A DNA stretch of 64,000 nt, taken from NCBI GenBank assembly GCA_035236585.1, contig CP141137.1:49808057-49872056 (forward strand), read 5' to 3'. The notes under the pieces were generated by a model, which was not told the DNA's origin, made no database searches, and worked only from the letters and a program-made list of their open reading frames with translations. Each line of letters opens with the position of its first letter. The first letter of the stretch is position 1. The position numbers and the translations under genes were made by a program. This DNA comes from Warburgia ugandensis. Its lineage: Eukaryota; Streptophyta; Magnoliopsida; Canellales; Canellaceae. This document shows, in pieces, positions 13,099 through 39,619 of this stretch.

Positions 13099-13322
13099 TG
13101 TTAACGTGTAACTGTTGGCTCACTTTCTATCAACTTAAGTTTTTAGGTGGATTGCTGACCCAACATGGTATCAAAGTCTTACTGATGTGATGAGAGTCCG
13201 AATCTTGAGACCGCATTATCAACTCCACATGAAAGAGCCTTCCACATGAGGTGTGTTAACATATAGCTACTATTGGCCCACTTTCTATTATCTTAAGCTT
13301 TAAGTTGATTGCTAATCCAACA
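13099..13322 (+). mobile_element. TRIM/SMART-like miniature LTR retrotransposon
   Basis: Two related direct repeats of 67 bp (13099-13165) and 69 bp (13254-13322) both begin TGTTAAC and end CCAACA. The left one is followed immediately by TGGTATCAAAGTC, a close match to the primer-binding site for initiator Met-tRNA (TGGTATCAGAGC) used by plant LTR elements. Only 88 bp separate the repeats and they cannot encode a protein. Flanking 5-mers CCCCA (13094-13098) and CCACA (13323-13327) differ at one base and may be a worn target-site duplication. Size and order (LTR, PBS, short spacer, LTR) fit TRIM or SMART elements. A chance fragment of a larger LTR cannot be ruled out. Confidence 0.6.
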
Positions 13323-14430
13323 CCACAGATCCAGACATCTCAGTTAGGTTATCAATCAAACTTCGAGCGTAGAAACTCTAGCAAGCAGCTAGTTGATGAA
13401 AGCAACCCTTGGTTGCAATAAGTGCATTTAGGATCTCTAAGGGTTGGGTAAGCTCACATCTTATCTATTCCTTCTTTGTTTTTTTTTTTGTAAACAAACT
13501 TCGTTTTTATGGATGAGTGCCTCCAAGTTATCTAAGCAAAAAGAGAGGCCCTTCTAGCGCCGTTGGGTCAGAAGGCCTTAGCTCGCATGCCCACATATTC
13601 ACTGTTTGAAGATGACATGCACCTATCGTATAACTAGGGCACTTGGGAGAACAAGCATGTGGACACACCATGCACATGAAAACGCCACTGTGCTTGGGTA
13701 TCTCCGGCGTACGATAAAAATCACTGATTAGCTATTTTCAGAAGTTGGAATGCTCATCTATTCACCATTTTACCTGATCGTAGTACAGTGGAATCCTCAG
13801 CAACTTTTTTCTGAGAGTTACAATTTCGAACGAAACACAAGATGCAAAGGATGGATGTCTACGTATATCATTTGCATAGCTGCGGATGGAACAAACACGG
13901 CGGTTTTCTCAGACAATCCGCACGTTATGGTAAGGAAGCAACCCATTTTGTTCACTGCATGCCTTTGGCTGGCAGGTCTAGTGGGAATATATCAGCAACC
14001 CACTGGGAAAGAATACTAAACCAAAGGGCTGTATGTGCCATTGCACACAAAGCACTCCCAACTTTTTGGATGAAAACGCCCGCCTTTGCATCCTAAAGGC
14101 ACATGTTCTTGCTTGTTGAATTTAAGAGTTGTCATAGAAAAGTTCTAACCATCCCTTTTTTTTGTTAAAAGGAACAAAGTTTTTATATATTAGAATCATC
14201 TAATTTACATTAACTTTAGGGAAAAGTAGAGTAACCCCTAAATTATCACTTTCAAACATTTTAATCTCTAGACTATAATTTTTTCAGTTTAGTCCTTTAA
14301 TTAAGGAATATATTTCAACTTTTAGTCCTTCCCTTACTTGTATTCACTAAGTATTTTCTGAGCCCCATATGTTATATTTTATTACTTTTAATATTTAAAA
14401 AAATATTTTAAAAGAAATAATTTGCCAAAA
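13323..14430. other. Unassigned region with retroposon-like T-runs
   Basis: No recognised gene. T-runs followed by ATAAAAACG-type sequence on the minus strand (about 13478-13570) and another at about 14155-14215 look like tails of old L1 or SINE copies. Overlapping frames at 13750-14096 match nothing I know. Confidence 0.4.
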
Positions 14431-17400
14431 TTCATCATCATCATTGAGACCTTATCCTAATTAAGGGTTATTCACATGAATTTGTTCCTCTATTCCCCTC
14501 TATTAAGTATCATAACTTCATTTAGTCTCAAAGTTTTTAAATCTTTTCTCACCATTACTATCCACATTCTTTTGGGCCTTCCCCTTGCAATTATAGAACA
14601 TTCAACTTGAATCGCCATACTCCTGACTAGTGCCCTTTTTTGTCTACGTTGGACATGTCCAAAATATCTAAGTCTAAACTCCCTCATCTTGTTATCTATT
14701 GGTGCTACTCCTAAATTTCCTCCAATGTTTTTATCTCTATTTCCTCTAATGTTTTTATTTCTAATTCTATCCTTTATTATCTTGCCAGACATCCATCTCA
14801 ATATCCGCATTTTGAGGACACTCATCCTATATGCATGTTGTTCCTTAACTACCCAACACTCTAATCTATAAAGCATGGTCAGCCTTATAGTTATCCTATT
14901 AAATTTTCCTTTCAGTTTAAGTAGCATCCTCTAATCACACAAAACTCTAGAGGTCCATCTCCATTTATTCTATCCTGCTTGGATTCTCTAGGTAACCACC
15001 CTCTCAATCTCTCCATTTTCATGAACTATTGATACCAAGTATTAGAAGTGTTCTTTTAGGGAAACTTCTTGTTTATCAATCTTTACTGATGTGCTATCTT
15101 AGTTTGACTAATCTTAAATCCTTTAAATTCTAATGCATCTCTCCATAACTCTAGTTTTGTGTATACACCCTCCCTTATCTCATCAATCATAACTATACCA
15201 TCTGCATATAATATGCACCATCGTGAAAAGGTTGATGCTTAATGCTGATCCTTGGTGCAATCATATAATGATAAAAAATTCATTAGTCTCTCCACTAGTG
15301 GTTTTAATATTTGTTACCGCTCCCTTATACATATCCTTAATTATGTATATATACCCCATAAAACCCCTTTCTCACCCAACACCTACTATATTAACTCTTT
15401 ACGGGCCCTATCTTTAGCCTTTTCTAAATCAATAAAGACCATGTGGATGTCTTTCATCATCTCCTTATATTTCTTTATCAATTTTCTAAGCAGTCAAATA
15501 GCTGTCATGGTAGACCTTCTAAGCATGAAACCAAACTAGTTATCTGATACACTTGTCTCATGCCTCTCCATCACTCTTTCAAAAAGTTTCATAGTATAGC
15601 TCAAAAGTTTAATCCCTCGATAATTAGTACAACTCTATATGTCTCCTTTATTCTTGTAAATTAGTACAATATAGCTCTTCTTCCATTCATCAGCCATTTT
15701 CTTCAATTTTACACTCTTGTTAAATAATTTTATCAACCAAACTATCCTAGCATCTCTCACATGCTTCCAAACTTTTATTAGTATAACATCAGGCCCCATA
15801 GATTTTGTTGATTTCATCATCTTTTTCAAGGCATCTTTCACTTCAGGTAATATGAACCTTCGGTCATATCTATAATATCCAATGCTATTTGGGTTTATAG
15901 TACTTTCAATTTCTATGTTCTCAGCATAGTTGTCATATAGCAATTTTTAAAATTAACTTTCCCATCTTTGTTCTCAATGTAATTGTCATATAGCAATTTT
16001 TGACTAATACCATTTGGTCATCGCTTCTAATACACTTAACGTGATCTAAGTCATTAACTCTTCATTACTCTTACTTTTGTGATTTAAACATATATTTCTC
16101 ACCTTCTCTTAATCCCAATCTATTATAAAGATCATCATATGCCTTGAGTTTAGCCTCACTTGCTACCCTCTTAGCAACCTTTTATCATTTTTATATTGCT
16201 CAAAGTTTTCATTAATTTTAGTCATTTGCATGCTTTAAAACACACATTTCTCTTTAATAACTTTTTGCAGTTTTTCACTCCACCACCAAGTTCTTTTTGG
16301 TTACTTTTAGATACTCCTAAGACATCTTTCGTCACTTTCTTAATGGACATGACCATATTAGTCCATATAATGTTTGCTTTCATTTCATTGTTATAGTTTC
16401 ATTTTACTATCAACTTTTTTATAAATGATGTTATTTTCTCTCCTTTTAAGTTCCACTACTTAGTTTTTGAACACCTATTAAGTTCATTTCCTTTCTCTCA
16501 TTGGGTGTCACTTTACAATCCTTACACATTAATCTTTTGGCATTTCTAAGTGGGAAAAAGTCTATTTGACTTTTATATGGTTCATTCTTAAAGGTTAGTA
16601 AGTGTTCATCCCTCTTCTTAAAATATGTGGTAACTATAGCTAGGGTGTATATTACGGCAAAATCAAGTATAGCTCCCTCCATCTCATTTCTTTCTCTAAT
16701 ACCATATCTCCAATGTATCCTATCATATCCTTCTTTTTCTTTTCCTAAATGACCATTAAAATAAGCTCCTATAAACATCCCTTACATATTGGGAATATCT
16801 TGCATTACTCCCTCAATATCTTCTCAGAAATGTCTCTTGATTCTATCATCTAACCCTACTTATAGTGTGTATGTACTAATGACATTTATGATCTTCTCTT
16901 CTAACACAAGTTTTAATAGTATAATTTTACCACTGGTTCTTTTAATGTATAAAACTTTATCATTTAATTATTTATCTACCATTATTCCTTCACCATGTCT
17001 ATTATTGTCTTTTTCTACGTATCGGAGCTTATACCTATCAATTTCTCTAGTTTTAGCCTCTTTTCACATAGTTTATTGGATATAAGCAACATTGACTCTC
17101 CTATATTTCATCGTATCTACTAACTCTAGACTCTTACATATCAATGTGCCTACATTCCATGTAGCAATACGAATCTTATTCTCTTCACCTAGCCTATTTA
17201 CCCAAGCACTTCTTGAACGGCGGAGGAACACATGTATACTTTCCACTACACTTGGTTCTGATACAGCACGTCACTTCCGAGGGAACACTCTAATAGCTCT
17301 TACCTATTTTCCACTACACCTAGGATCCAATGCAATGTTGCTTCTAGGAGAACGCCCCTACAAACCTTATTCATTTTCCACCATGTCCGAGATTTGATGC

Positions 17401-17542
17401 AACACATCATTTATGAGGAATGCTCTAACCTAAGGGAATGTCATAATTCGATTCTTGCATGGGTCTGCCATGGGTTTTACTTGCCAGCTAGCACCTAATG
17501 CAAAATCGTCCTCCTTTATCCAGGCATGGGACCAGCTGCGAT
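14431..17542 (-). mobile_element. RTE-type non-LTR retrotransposon, copy 1
   Basis: A near full-length but decayed RTE element, about 3.1 kb, on the minus strand. Its 3' end is a short (TGA)n tail (TCATCATCATCAT at 14431-14443) in place of poly(A), as is typical of RTE elements. Its 5' end contains diverged tandem units of about 70 bp (17205-17400), as does copy 2. The order from 5' to 3' is 5' repeats, endonuclease, reverse transcriptase, C-terminal domain, tail. It is collinear with copy 2 at 22472-25842. Confidence 0.88.
14490..17135 (-). pseudogene. RTE ORF (endonuclease + reverse transcriptase), broken
   Basis: Fragments in several frames spell the RTE protein. An endonuclease start resembling ATWNVGTL lies near 17130-17160; the endonuclease C-terminal part (YFNGHLG, SQIDFFPLR, CKDCKV) lies at 16446-16778. 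An RT N-terminal part (PEVKDALKKM, DEWKKSYIVLIYKNKGDI) lies at 15635-15943. The catalytic YADD box reads YADG at 15197-15208, so one active-site aspartate is lost. The C-terminal region (ECWVVKEQHAYRMSVLKMRI, RLRYFGHVQRR) is at 14490-14927. Many stops and frameshifts make it non-functional; the target-primed retrotransposition role is family knowledge. Confidence 0.87.
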
Positions 17543-19540
17543 AAAACCATATACAACTAAAACCACATAAGCAAAGTTATAATTTGCCAAGATTATTCAT
17601 TTATTTTTTCTTTGGTAGAAGATGAATAAGGGTTCCTTCAATAATCCCATTATGACACTTTGACAATGTCACTCGCCCTAGTTACTCTCAATTCGTCTTA
17701 TCTAAGTTTTTCCCCACCATCTTTTGTTTCTAAGATTCAATGGCTAAAACAAAGAACAATATCCAGTTTGCGAATCATTTCATATAGGAATTCAATAATC
17801 AAATTTCATATTCTAGTTTTGCACCTCTTTCTCTTTTTATCTAATGATGAAAGCCCACTTCAATTTCGCATTCCAGCTTCTCGTAACGTTAGAAAAGATC
17901 CTCACATTTTCAAGCCCTTCAATCAAACACATGGCTGCTTCTCTCTTATAGATAGATGCTCTAAAACGGGAGAAATTCACGAAGCCGTGCTTAATCAAAA
18001 GGTTATGCACATCCCAAGCTCTCAAACAATGACTCATAATCGAAAGATTTTCTTGTTCCAATCACTCAATGCATATTCGCTCTATCAAGAACAGCAAATC
18101 CAAGTACAGAAGAATAAAATTAACATATGGGTTCTGTCAGTAGGGTTCAAATTCAAGGACCCAGATAAGGAAAATCCAAAAGGAAGATATGATCTCTTTC
18201 TATGAGACGTATTTGGAGTCTCTGTTTAGGTACAACTTTCCACCTCTTAAATCTTGCATATGCTGTTTGAACTTATGACCGAGTGATGATTGAACATGAC
18301 CTTCTCTGAATTTGTCCATGCTTGGTTCATCGAGGAAACAGATCCATGAATCACCTTTTCTTTTGCAGATAGCTCATCACATTACACAAAATCAGCTTTC
18401 AAATCTACACATTATTCTGAAATTAACAGCAAATAGTGAGGAGCTGCTCTAATGATAGATCATCCTAGGCTGCTGCCCCTTTCACGGCTCTCTCGTTGCG
18501 ATCTCATTCATGTTTCAACTAGACTCACCAAAACCCCTCTCAGATCAACAGATCTAGCTCAGTATGTCACCAGAGTCTCTCTTTCATCTAGATGAAAAAT
18601 CAGAAAAATAGTTTACGAATCAGTGTTTGAAAGTAATACGTCAGGGGAGGTTACTGTGCTTTTCCCTTGTTTTTACTAGACATCCAACGCCAACGCAAGA
18701 AGGTGAATGAAGCAGATTAAATAAAGTACTAAAAACAAAAAGAGCTGGGCACTGAGAGTCCTCTGTGCTTTAAGGGCATTTTCTATTTTTCATTTTGAAT
18801 TCACGTGCCCCTGCTCTAGAAGACTGCTGCCGGGGCCATAAGAGCATTGGTTTTGCATTACTGAAGGAACAAACATACGTGAGGTACTAATTAGAGTTCC
18901 CAAAAAGCTTATATTTTATGGAATTTAGCCCAAGAGGTTAATCGCTTAGAGCATAAAACACCACGCCCTGCAAAGATACTGATGCTCCATTTGTTTCATA
19001 AGCGTCTTCTCAGCATTCCATACTAAAGCAGAAGCAACGTACACAATGTAAGGTCCCCATCACAAAAGCCAAACGTTGAGCAAATGATGCAGAGGAATGT
19101 AGATGATGAAATGTTCACGAGAAAAAGCATTTTTGGTAAGTTCGTAAAATGTCGTTGCTCGCAGCTAGCTGTTCAAATCATCCGTGGTAGAAACTTATTA
19201 CAAAAATGGCAAAAGAAAGACTTGACCCAGATCCACCTTACACTTGGCAACATTCCAAACATGTGGTGAATTGCATCAGCACAAGGGTGGGCACTCTCAG
19301 TTGGGACTGGATTCCACTGTGTACAAGTAATGGAATCGTTAACCTCCCCTGCACCTTCTAAACTCAATTCCTGGCTTGTTGATTGTTTACGTTAGAAAGT
19401 ACCCCGACATCTCCTCCATATACTACAAGGATGCATCCTTTCAAGGGTTTTCCGTAAGCAGCAAAGGCTTCAAAGAAAAAGATTATTGTACAAGACAAAT
19501 AAAGTTCTCAGAGTTTCGTCCATGCCATCAGAATAGACAT
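17543..19540. other. Intergenic region downstream of the poly(A) polymerase gene
   Basis: Between RTE copy 1 and the stop codon of PAPS. The open frame at 17660-18205 (+, 181 codons) is the longest here; it has a hydrophobic N-terminal third but no motif I recognise, and may be chance. The part near 19.3-19.5 kb is probably the PAPS 3'UTR. Confidence 0.45.
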
Positions 19541-33248
<13,708 letters not shown>

Positions 33249-33363
33249 TAATTCTCTCTTCTTCTTTTTTCACAACGGAGATTTAAACAGTTTTTTTTTT
33301 TTTTATTTATGATTTTCTTATCGCATAAGTTACAGATGGTACCAAATTTCCTTCCCTCTAGTT

Positions 33364-33832
33364 CTAAGAACCAAGAACAAGGGAATTCCAATTTCCTCAA
33401 AAAAAAAAAAAAAACGACACAAGCAGGAAAAAAGGAAATCAATTATAGACTAGTGTTGAGAGCCGATCGTTCTAATCATCCAAAACAATTATTAGTTCGA
33501 GCAGAGGCTGCTGCCACAAGAAATATAAATAAACCACAAATTTTTTTCTCTTTCTTCTACGAATAATACATCATATCTACGCTTGCAAGCCGCTAGGTTA
33601 TGCCAAAAGAATAACACATGAAAACCCTGAACAGGCCAACAATCTTGAAACCCTCGATGGAATATCTTCTTTCAGCATTTGAGGATGGTTGAATCGCAGA
33701 TTTCTTCCGCCGATTCGCCGAGGCAGTTTCTTGGTGTGGCTGCGGATGAAGATGGGTACCCTAGAAATTGAAGATTTGCGGATCTTAGACAAGCGAAGAA
33801 GAGAATTGGGTGAAATTGTAACGGTTACTTAC
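33364..33832 (-). other. Probable 5'UTR intron of PAPS
   Basis: On the minus strand a strong donor, CCTG/GTAAGTAAC, lies at 33833/33832, and an acceptor with a good pyrimidine tract, TTGTTCTTGGTTCTTAG, ends at 33364. This gives a non-coding first exon of about 33910-33833 and a second exon starting at 33363 that contains the ATG. Leader introns are common in plant housekeeping genes. It is predicted from splice-site quality only. Confidence 0.55.
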
Positions 33833-33937
33833 CAGGACGATAACAAGTGGAGGAGAAAATGAAGGACGAGAGAAATAATGGAGAAATAAGAAGAGTAATG
33901 TATTCTCCCCTACCTGGAGAGTTAACCATTGAATTGT

Positions 33938-33945
33938 TTATAAAT
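33938..33945 (-). promoter_or_regulatory. Candidate TATA box of PAPS
   Basis: TTTATAAA about 30 bp upstream of the inferred first exon. A second TTATAAAG lies at about 33954-33961. Either would fit a transcription start near 33910. Confidence 0.45.
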
Positions 33946-34463
33946 TATGCGTCTTTATAAGGTGCTGGCTTTTGGATTGCCTTCAAGTTGCCTGGTTGGG
34001 CCCACTGTTCCTAATGGGCCCGGCTCTTGAATGATCTCACTCGTTGATTACTAAGCGTCTGATATTTTGCGGCTCAAATAGCTTGAAAATAGGAAATGAG
34101 ATATAAGCTGCTAAATCCAAAATTCAAGAATAAAAACCACTGAATTGATAATCCCACACCCTTTTGACTAATGCCACACCCCTCATTTGGGTTTTGTGGT
34201 AGCAAATAAGAAATCGATTACAATGTGATTGATGGATTGGGAAAAATCATCATTTCACTTGAATATTTGGATATTGGAATATCTATTAATAGGGCATTTA
34301 GATGTTTTAAAAACTCAAAAAATTTCTACATGGTGCATTGAGCTATGGGCCAAATTTTGGATTTTTCATAAATTGATATCGTCATTGGTGAATATGGATA
34401 TCAAAGCCCAACAGGATTGAAGCACTATGAAGTTAAGGATTTGATCCATCAAAGCTAAACCAA

Positions 34464-34647
34464 CATGATAAGGGGTAGCTTTGGTGCATGAAGCTCCCGC
34501 TTATGCAAGGTCTGGGGAAGGGGCAGACCACAAGGGCCTATAGTAGGCAGCCTTACCTTGTATTTTGCAAGAGACTGATTCCACGTGTTGAACCCGTGAC
34601 CTCAAGGTCACATGATGACAACTTTTACCATTGAGCCAAGGCTCCCT
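34464..34647 (-). mobile_element. Full-length Au-like SINE
   Basis: On the minus strand: head GGGAGCCTTGGCTCAATGGT with box A, box B as GGGTTCAACACG, the CTCTTGCAAAATACAAGG body and the GGTCTGCCCC and GGAGCTTCATGCACC blocks. It is flanked by ATCAAAGCTAAACCAA (34448-34463) and ATCAAAGCTAGACCAA (34648-34663), a 16-bp target-site duplication with one difference. Confidence 0.9.
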
Positions 34648-34903
34648 ATCAAAGCTAGACCAAGAGGATACTAGGGTCCTTATAATATTTAATTTCTCTT
34701 TGAGTTTAAACTCGTTTTTACAATGTTGAATTTTCTATTTGAGTTTAAACTCACCACCTCTTAGGAAGAGAAAATGCAATCAAATAGCCACTTAAGGTGC
34801 ATTAAGTTTGTCCAATAAGATTAATAGATTGGATATAAGGATGGGCCCATGTATGTACTTGTGGTTGTCCTAGCTTTTTATTGTACAAAATAAGTACCAC
34901 GCC

Positions 34904-36429
34904 TAGGGTTGCCAATTGGAATGGAGTATCTGCTATTTATACTGAACTGATCTAAATGGATAGGATATAGAATGAAAAATCTTATCCGTGGACAAATACG
35001 GAATTGATTTTGAGTATCTACATTTTTTTGGAATGGATATGGAATAAGGGCTACTATCCATAGATTATCCGATCTAAAATATCATTTTTATATGATTAAA
35101 TATCTTCAAATATTTATTAAACTATATTATTGATGAGGGACATATTAGTCAATTTAATAGCTTAATTATTTCTATTATAAAATAAGCAAATTATATATAT
35201 ATATATATATATATTAACTATTTAGAAATTTATTCCGAGTTCTAACTATTAACATTACCAAACAACTGTTGTTTCTAATATTTCACTTTCTTGGCAAGTA
35301 ATGTAGGACTACTATAGACAGCAATACATCTCTGACCCAACCATTTAAAAGAGAGATAATTTAGATCACTAAATATTTCTAAGCTTCTAATGGCCTCTTC
35401 TTTAACCTTTACACTATTTTGTTTATTGTGGGGGTCATTGAGAATGTATAAAAAGATTTTGTGCCTTTCTAATCACCTACACATGAGTCAATGTAGTGCA
35501 CCATAACTTATAAGCAAATATAAGGCACCTTAAGTTTGGGGGGCTTTTCAGCCTAGCTTCAAAAGTACCATACTAAGAAGGGCTAATGGGCGCTAATAGG
35601 GACCCTCTTAGCCCTTCTTAATAGAGTACTCTACATGACAAGGGTGTTTAAGTGGGGCTTTGAACTTTGTAGGTGCCACCTCATGTGCTAATAGGGCTAA
35701 TGGGGCACCCTAAACTAAGTAAGGTAAGGCCCCTAAACTACGTGATAGTTTTTATGTTGTTACACACAATAACTAAAGGAAGAAGGGGTGGAGGACTGTT
35801 CATGTTGCACTGAGTTGAGGATAATTTAACGCATGAATTGGCTTTCCTTAAATATTTTGTGCTATCTTTTGCCTTTTTACTTTGCTTCCCATATTCCAAT
35901 TTTCTGGGGCATTTGAATCTTTTCTATCTTTGGTATGTTTCAATTTATCAAGTTGTCTCTTGCATGCCCATGGATTCAACACTAGTTCATATGTTCATTT
36001 GTATTATAGCTAGCTAATAAGTGTAAAAAGTCCAAGTATACTATCTAAAACCACACCAAGGCCCAAGCCCTTCCAAACAACATATGACTCAAGGCAAACT
36101 CCACATTAGAGTCTTATGTGAAGCTAGCAATTTTGTATAGATATGGTAATTCTAGGAGAAGATAAGATTTGTTGGTGTCATCACCCCAACTACAAATGGA
36201 CCTTATGGGCTACGACCTAGATATAACCAAATGTCTCATCCCATTTTCCAAAAGAGTTAGCAAAACCAAATGATAAACATGATCCTCTATCCAAACCAAA
36301 TGGAATGGATATGAAATGGCATAGGAACATCCAAACTACTATCCAATTCCATGTCCAAACTGATAAAATTATTTAAAATAGGCACCAAACGATGGTATCT
36401 AAACCATATCCTATCCATTGGTAGCCCTA
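34904..36429. mobile_element. Possible non-autonomous hAT-like element
   Basis: The left end TAGGGTTGCCAATTGGAATG and the right end, read inverted, TAGGGCTACCAATGGATAGG, are related and resemble the (C/T)AGGG.TGGCAA termini of plant hAT elements. Related phrases (GGATAGGATAT, GGAATGGATATG) recur inverted near both ends. The flanking 8-mers ACCACGCC and ACCATCCA agree at only five positions, so the target-site duplication is doubtful. No transposase frame was seen in the 1.5 kb interior. Confidence 0.35.
35191..35214 (+). repeat. (TA)n microsatellite
   Basis: About 11 TA units within the possible hAT-like element. Confidence 0.9.
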
Positions 36430-37979
36430 ACCATCCATATCCAACTCAAATTAAGCTTACATGTAGATCAAATACGAAAAATTGAAAAAGAACTTTATAG
36501 TTCATTTCTATTATGAGGTTGGCTTATAATTTGTGCAAGAAGTAGACTTTCCTACTTGTATCATCAACATGGGCTCACAACATAACTTGAATTTATTAAA
36601 TAGAGTGGCCATAATGGTGCAAACTCATGGCTGTCTAATAGAGTATAAACTACATCTACATTCTCTATGTTAGAGATCTAAACAATCTATCATGTTTGAC
36701 GCACAAAAATTAGGTAACACATGTGAAATCAATGCATTTTGATGACCCTGTAAGAAATTAACGGTTGTAATTTTCAACTCAAAGAAAGGTCATCAAAATT
36801 GATATGTAGCCTATCTAAAGGATTCTAACGTGATAACTGGCTTAGATTTACAAAATAATAATAACAATCAATATGAAGGATTAACTACACTATCAAATGC
36901 TCATGCACATCTAATTAACAACTATAACTACCCACATGCACATGCACTTGTGGTTGCAAAATTCATAGTCAATATTTAGAAATAGATTTTTTATCAATGA
37001 TTATAGTTGCCAAAGAAAAAGATCCACTAATAAATTCCTATAGTTTTTTCACAAAATAACAATATATACCTTTTTGCATCTTTATCTTTACAACTTGTGC
37101 CACTGCTATTATAATTCTAAAATTATATTTCCAATCATTATACTAAGTTATTCTTATGATATTTGTCTTCATTGTACCCTAGGAATTTCTTTTATATAGA
37201 GTATAGATATTTGCTACTAATCAAAGAGGTATCATGATATTTGAATCTTTAAAAAGCTACGAAGATTAGATTTTGTGAAATATTGAATATAAAAATTTTG
37301 ACAAAATTTAAAAAAATATTAGACAATTAATTAAATTTTCAAAATTTTTATCTTTTGCAAAATCATAATTTCTCTCAATCCACTAATCCACTAATCCCCT
37401 ATTACCTTCCTCCATAAGCATCCTACATCAGGACTAGATCATTATATGATCAGAAATTTATAATTGTGGTCACAATAAATAGACAATTAAACATTGTATA
37501 AGAATCAACAAAAACAAAATCCATAGAATGGCATTGCACCAAAATCCTTTCTATTTCCAAAGTATTATTAGTCCAAAATGTGCGAGAACAATGATGACAA
37601 CATTACTTACATATGGACTGTAGCAATACTGGGAATGTGGCTCAAAAGATGAATAAGGCACTAACATGTGTGTGTGTGTGTGTCGATCACATAAGTACTT
37701 ATTTATAGGAGATCCCACAAGTAATTTAGCAGCTTATCTTCCAATCAAGGAAAACAACGCCTTTGACCACATAGGAAGTCTATTTGTAGATTCAAACCAA
37801 TCAGCTTACGTACCATCAACAATTAAGCCACAAGGATTTGGTCCTATGCCCACCCACCCATATTTCATTACCACATAAAGGAATGATAAATCTAAGTACT
37901 TAATCTATCTTAGGGAAAGTGTGCACCTGTATTTCATTATTCATTAAATATCTTCAAATGATATGTTTACTTTTTGACT
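36430..37979. other. AT-rich region without a recognised gene
   Basis: No assignable coding sequence. It contains a (TG)n run at 37666-37683. The adjoining frame at 37666-37878 starts inside this microsatellite and matches no family I know. Confidence 0.5.
37666..37683 (+). repeat. (TG)n microsatellite
   Basis: Nine TG units. Confidence 0.9.
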
Positions 37980-39330
37980 TGTTGACCTAAGCCTTGATTT
38001 TGATAATAACAAAACCTTACTTATGTGTTCTAACTTATGTTTGTGCAAGTTATTTGATACAAGTTAGATATCATATAGATGCATTTAAATTTATATTATG
38101 TCAAAGAACATAAGATTGTGAGAGAAAAGCCAAAGGATTGTTAGATTCCCAATTGGATCATTTGAATGGCTCGATGGATTAAAAGTCACTTTGGTCTTGA
38201 CGGCTAGCTTGAACTTTGTTGAGTCGACTATCTAGATAGATTTCAAAAATACTTCTCGAAGTTATTTGATACCAAGTTGACTTGAGATGCTTCACAAAAA
38301 AATGGTCCCATTAGAAAAGTGAATTTTTTTTCCAAATACTTTTAAAATGAAGATAATTCATTTTTTTCTAAGTCAGTTGTCTGTTCTTGATGAAAATAGG
38401 CTATTTGCATCACTAAAGCCAACTACTACACTTTCTTGTTTAAAGAAGGAAACTACCTTGATAATTGACTTTTGGTGTTTTTTAAGTTGACTCGCTACTC
38501 ACATGTAGACATCCAGTTAACTTTGTCATGAAAACAACTTGACAACTTGTTTACTAATCCAAAGTCAATAGCATGTGAACTTGTAAAGTTCTAGAAAGAT
38601 TAAAGAGAGAACAAGCAGTTTGACTTCAACTCTTCATAAAAGTCTACTTCCATTCAACTAATGTGCGTTTTAAGCATCTTACCATGATCCAAGTCCACTA
38701 CCTTTGTATCCAATATGAACGTATGGAGAGAAACAATGCTAGCTGACTTCGAAACCTAGATAGCTAACACCTATAAAGATTTTGTACTTTCTGTGACTGC
38801 ATGTTCAGCACACATGGGATATTTGACTTCTCTAATGGATCTATTTCAACTCCAACAATTAGAAACTTGAATGCAACAACTCTATTTGCTTAAAAACTAT
38901 AAATTGAAGCATTCTTTGAAGATTTTGACAACTATTGAGCTACAATCAAGCAACTCTTCAAACAATCATCATCAAGCACCCTATTTCAATACTTTCCATC
39001 GTATATGTTCAAAAATTGCACACGCTTTCTCCCTCTCTACATTTTTAGTGCTCTTGCAAGGTTTTGAGGGAGAGCCTTTATCTTCATATTTTCTTCTTGA
39101 ACTAAGAGAGTCTATTCTATCTTGTTCTTGAAGGTGTTTCCTAAGAATTGTAAAAGGAAGAGGTCTCTGTAAGTACTCTATTCCTTGCTTGAGCACCAGC
39201 ATAGTGTCAACTAATGTGTATAATCTTAGTGTTTTAATACAACTTAAAATAAGTATTATCTTGAGAGCGCAAAGTATGTACCAAAGTTGGCTTGCCAAAC
39301 CACTATAAATCTCTATCTCTAGATATTTAT
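37980..39330 (+). mobile_element. Probable 5' LTR region of the Ty1/copia element
   Basis: The sequence TGTTGACCTAAGCCTTGATT, followed by TTGATAATAACAAA, resembles the start of several plant copia LTRs. The stretch GCCAAACCACTATAAATCTC near 39300 resembles their 3' portion. It lies just upstream of copia gag/pol remnants on the same strand. Start and end are approximate: I could not identify a clean 3' end, primer site or duplicate LTR. Confidence 0.4.
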
Positions 39331-39619
39331 GTGTGTCTAATTCTTTTATTTCAAATTTTGAGCCCTTGAATTATTATTTTGCAAACATTTTTCAAAACTT
39401 TGTTTGGGCCTATTCTCCTCGCTCTTGAGACCACATGATGCCTTGGAAATTTCTAGAAATCCTTTATCATAAAAAGATTTTGTTCTTTACACAATATCAT
39501 GCCTAGGACTTCCTCATTACCATTGTTATTGTAATTATCAAGCCAACACCACCCTTTTATTGATATCATCACATGTTCTTCCTTGGCTAAATCTCAAATG
39601 AGTCTATTGCTTTTACTAC

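Noticed and set aside
17660..18205. 181-codon + frame as a gene
   Set aside because: No motif, no supporting exon structure, and an equally open antisense frame; left as unassigned.
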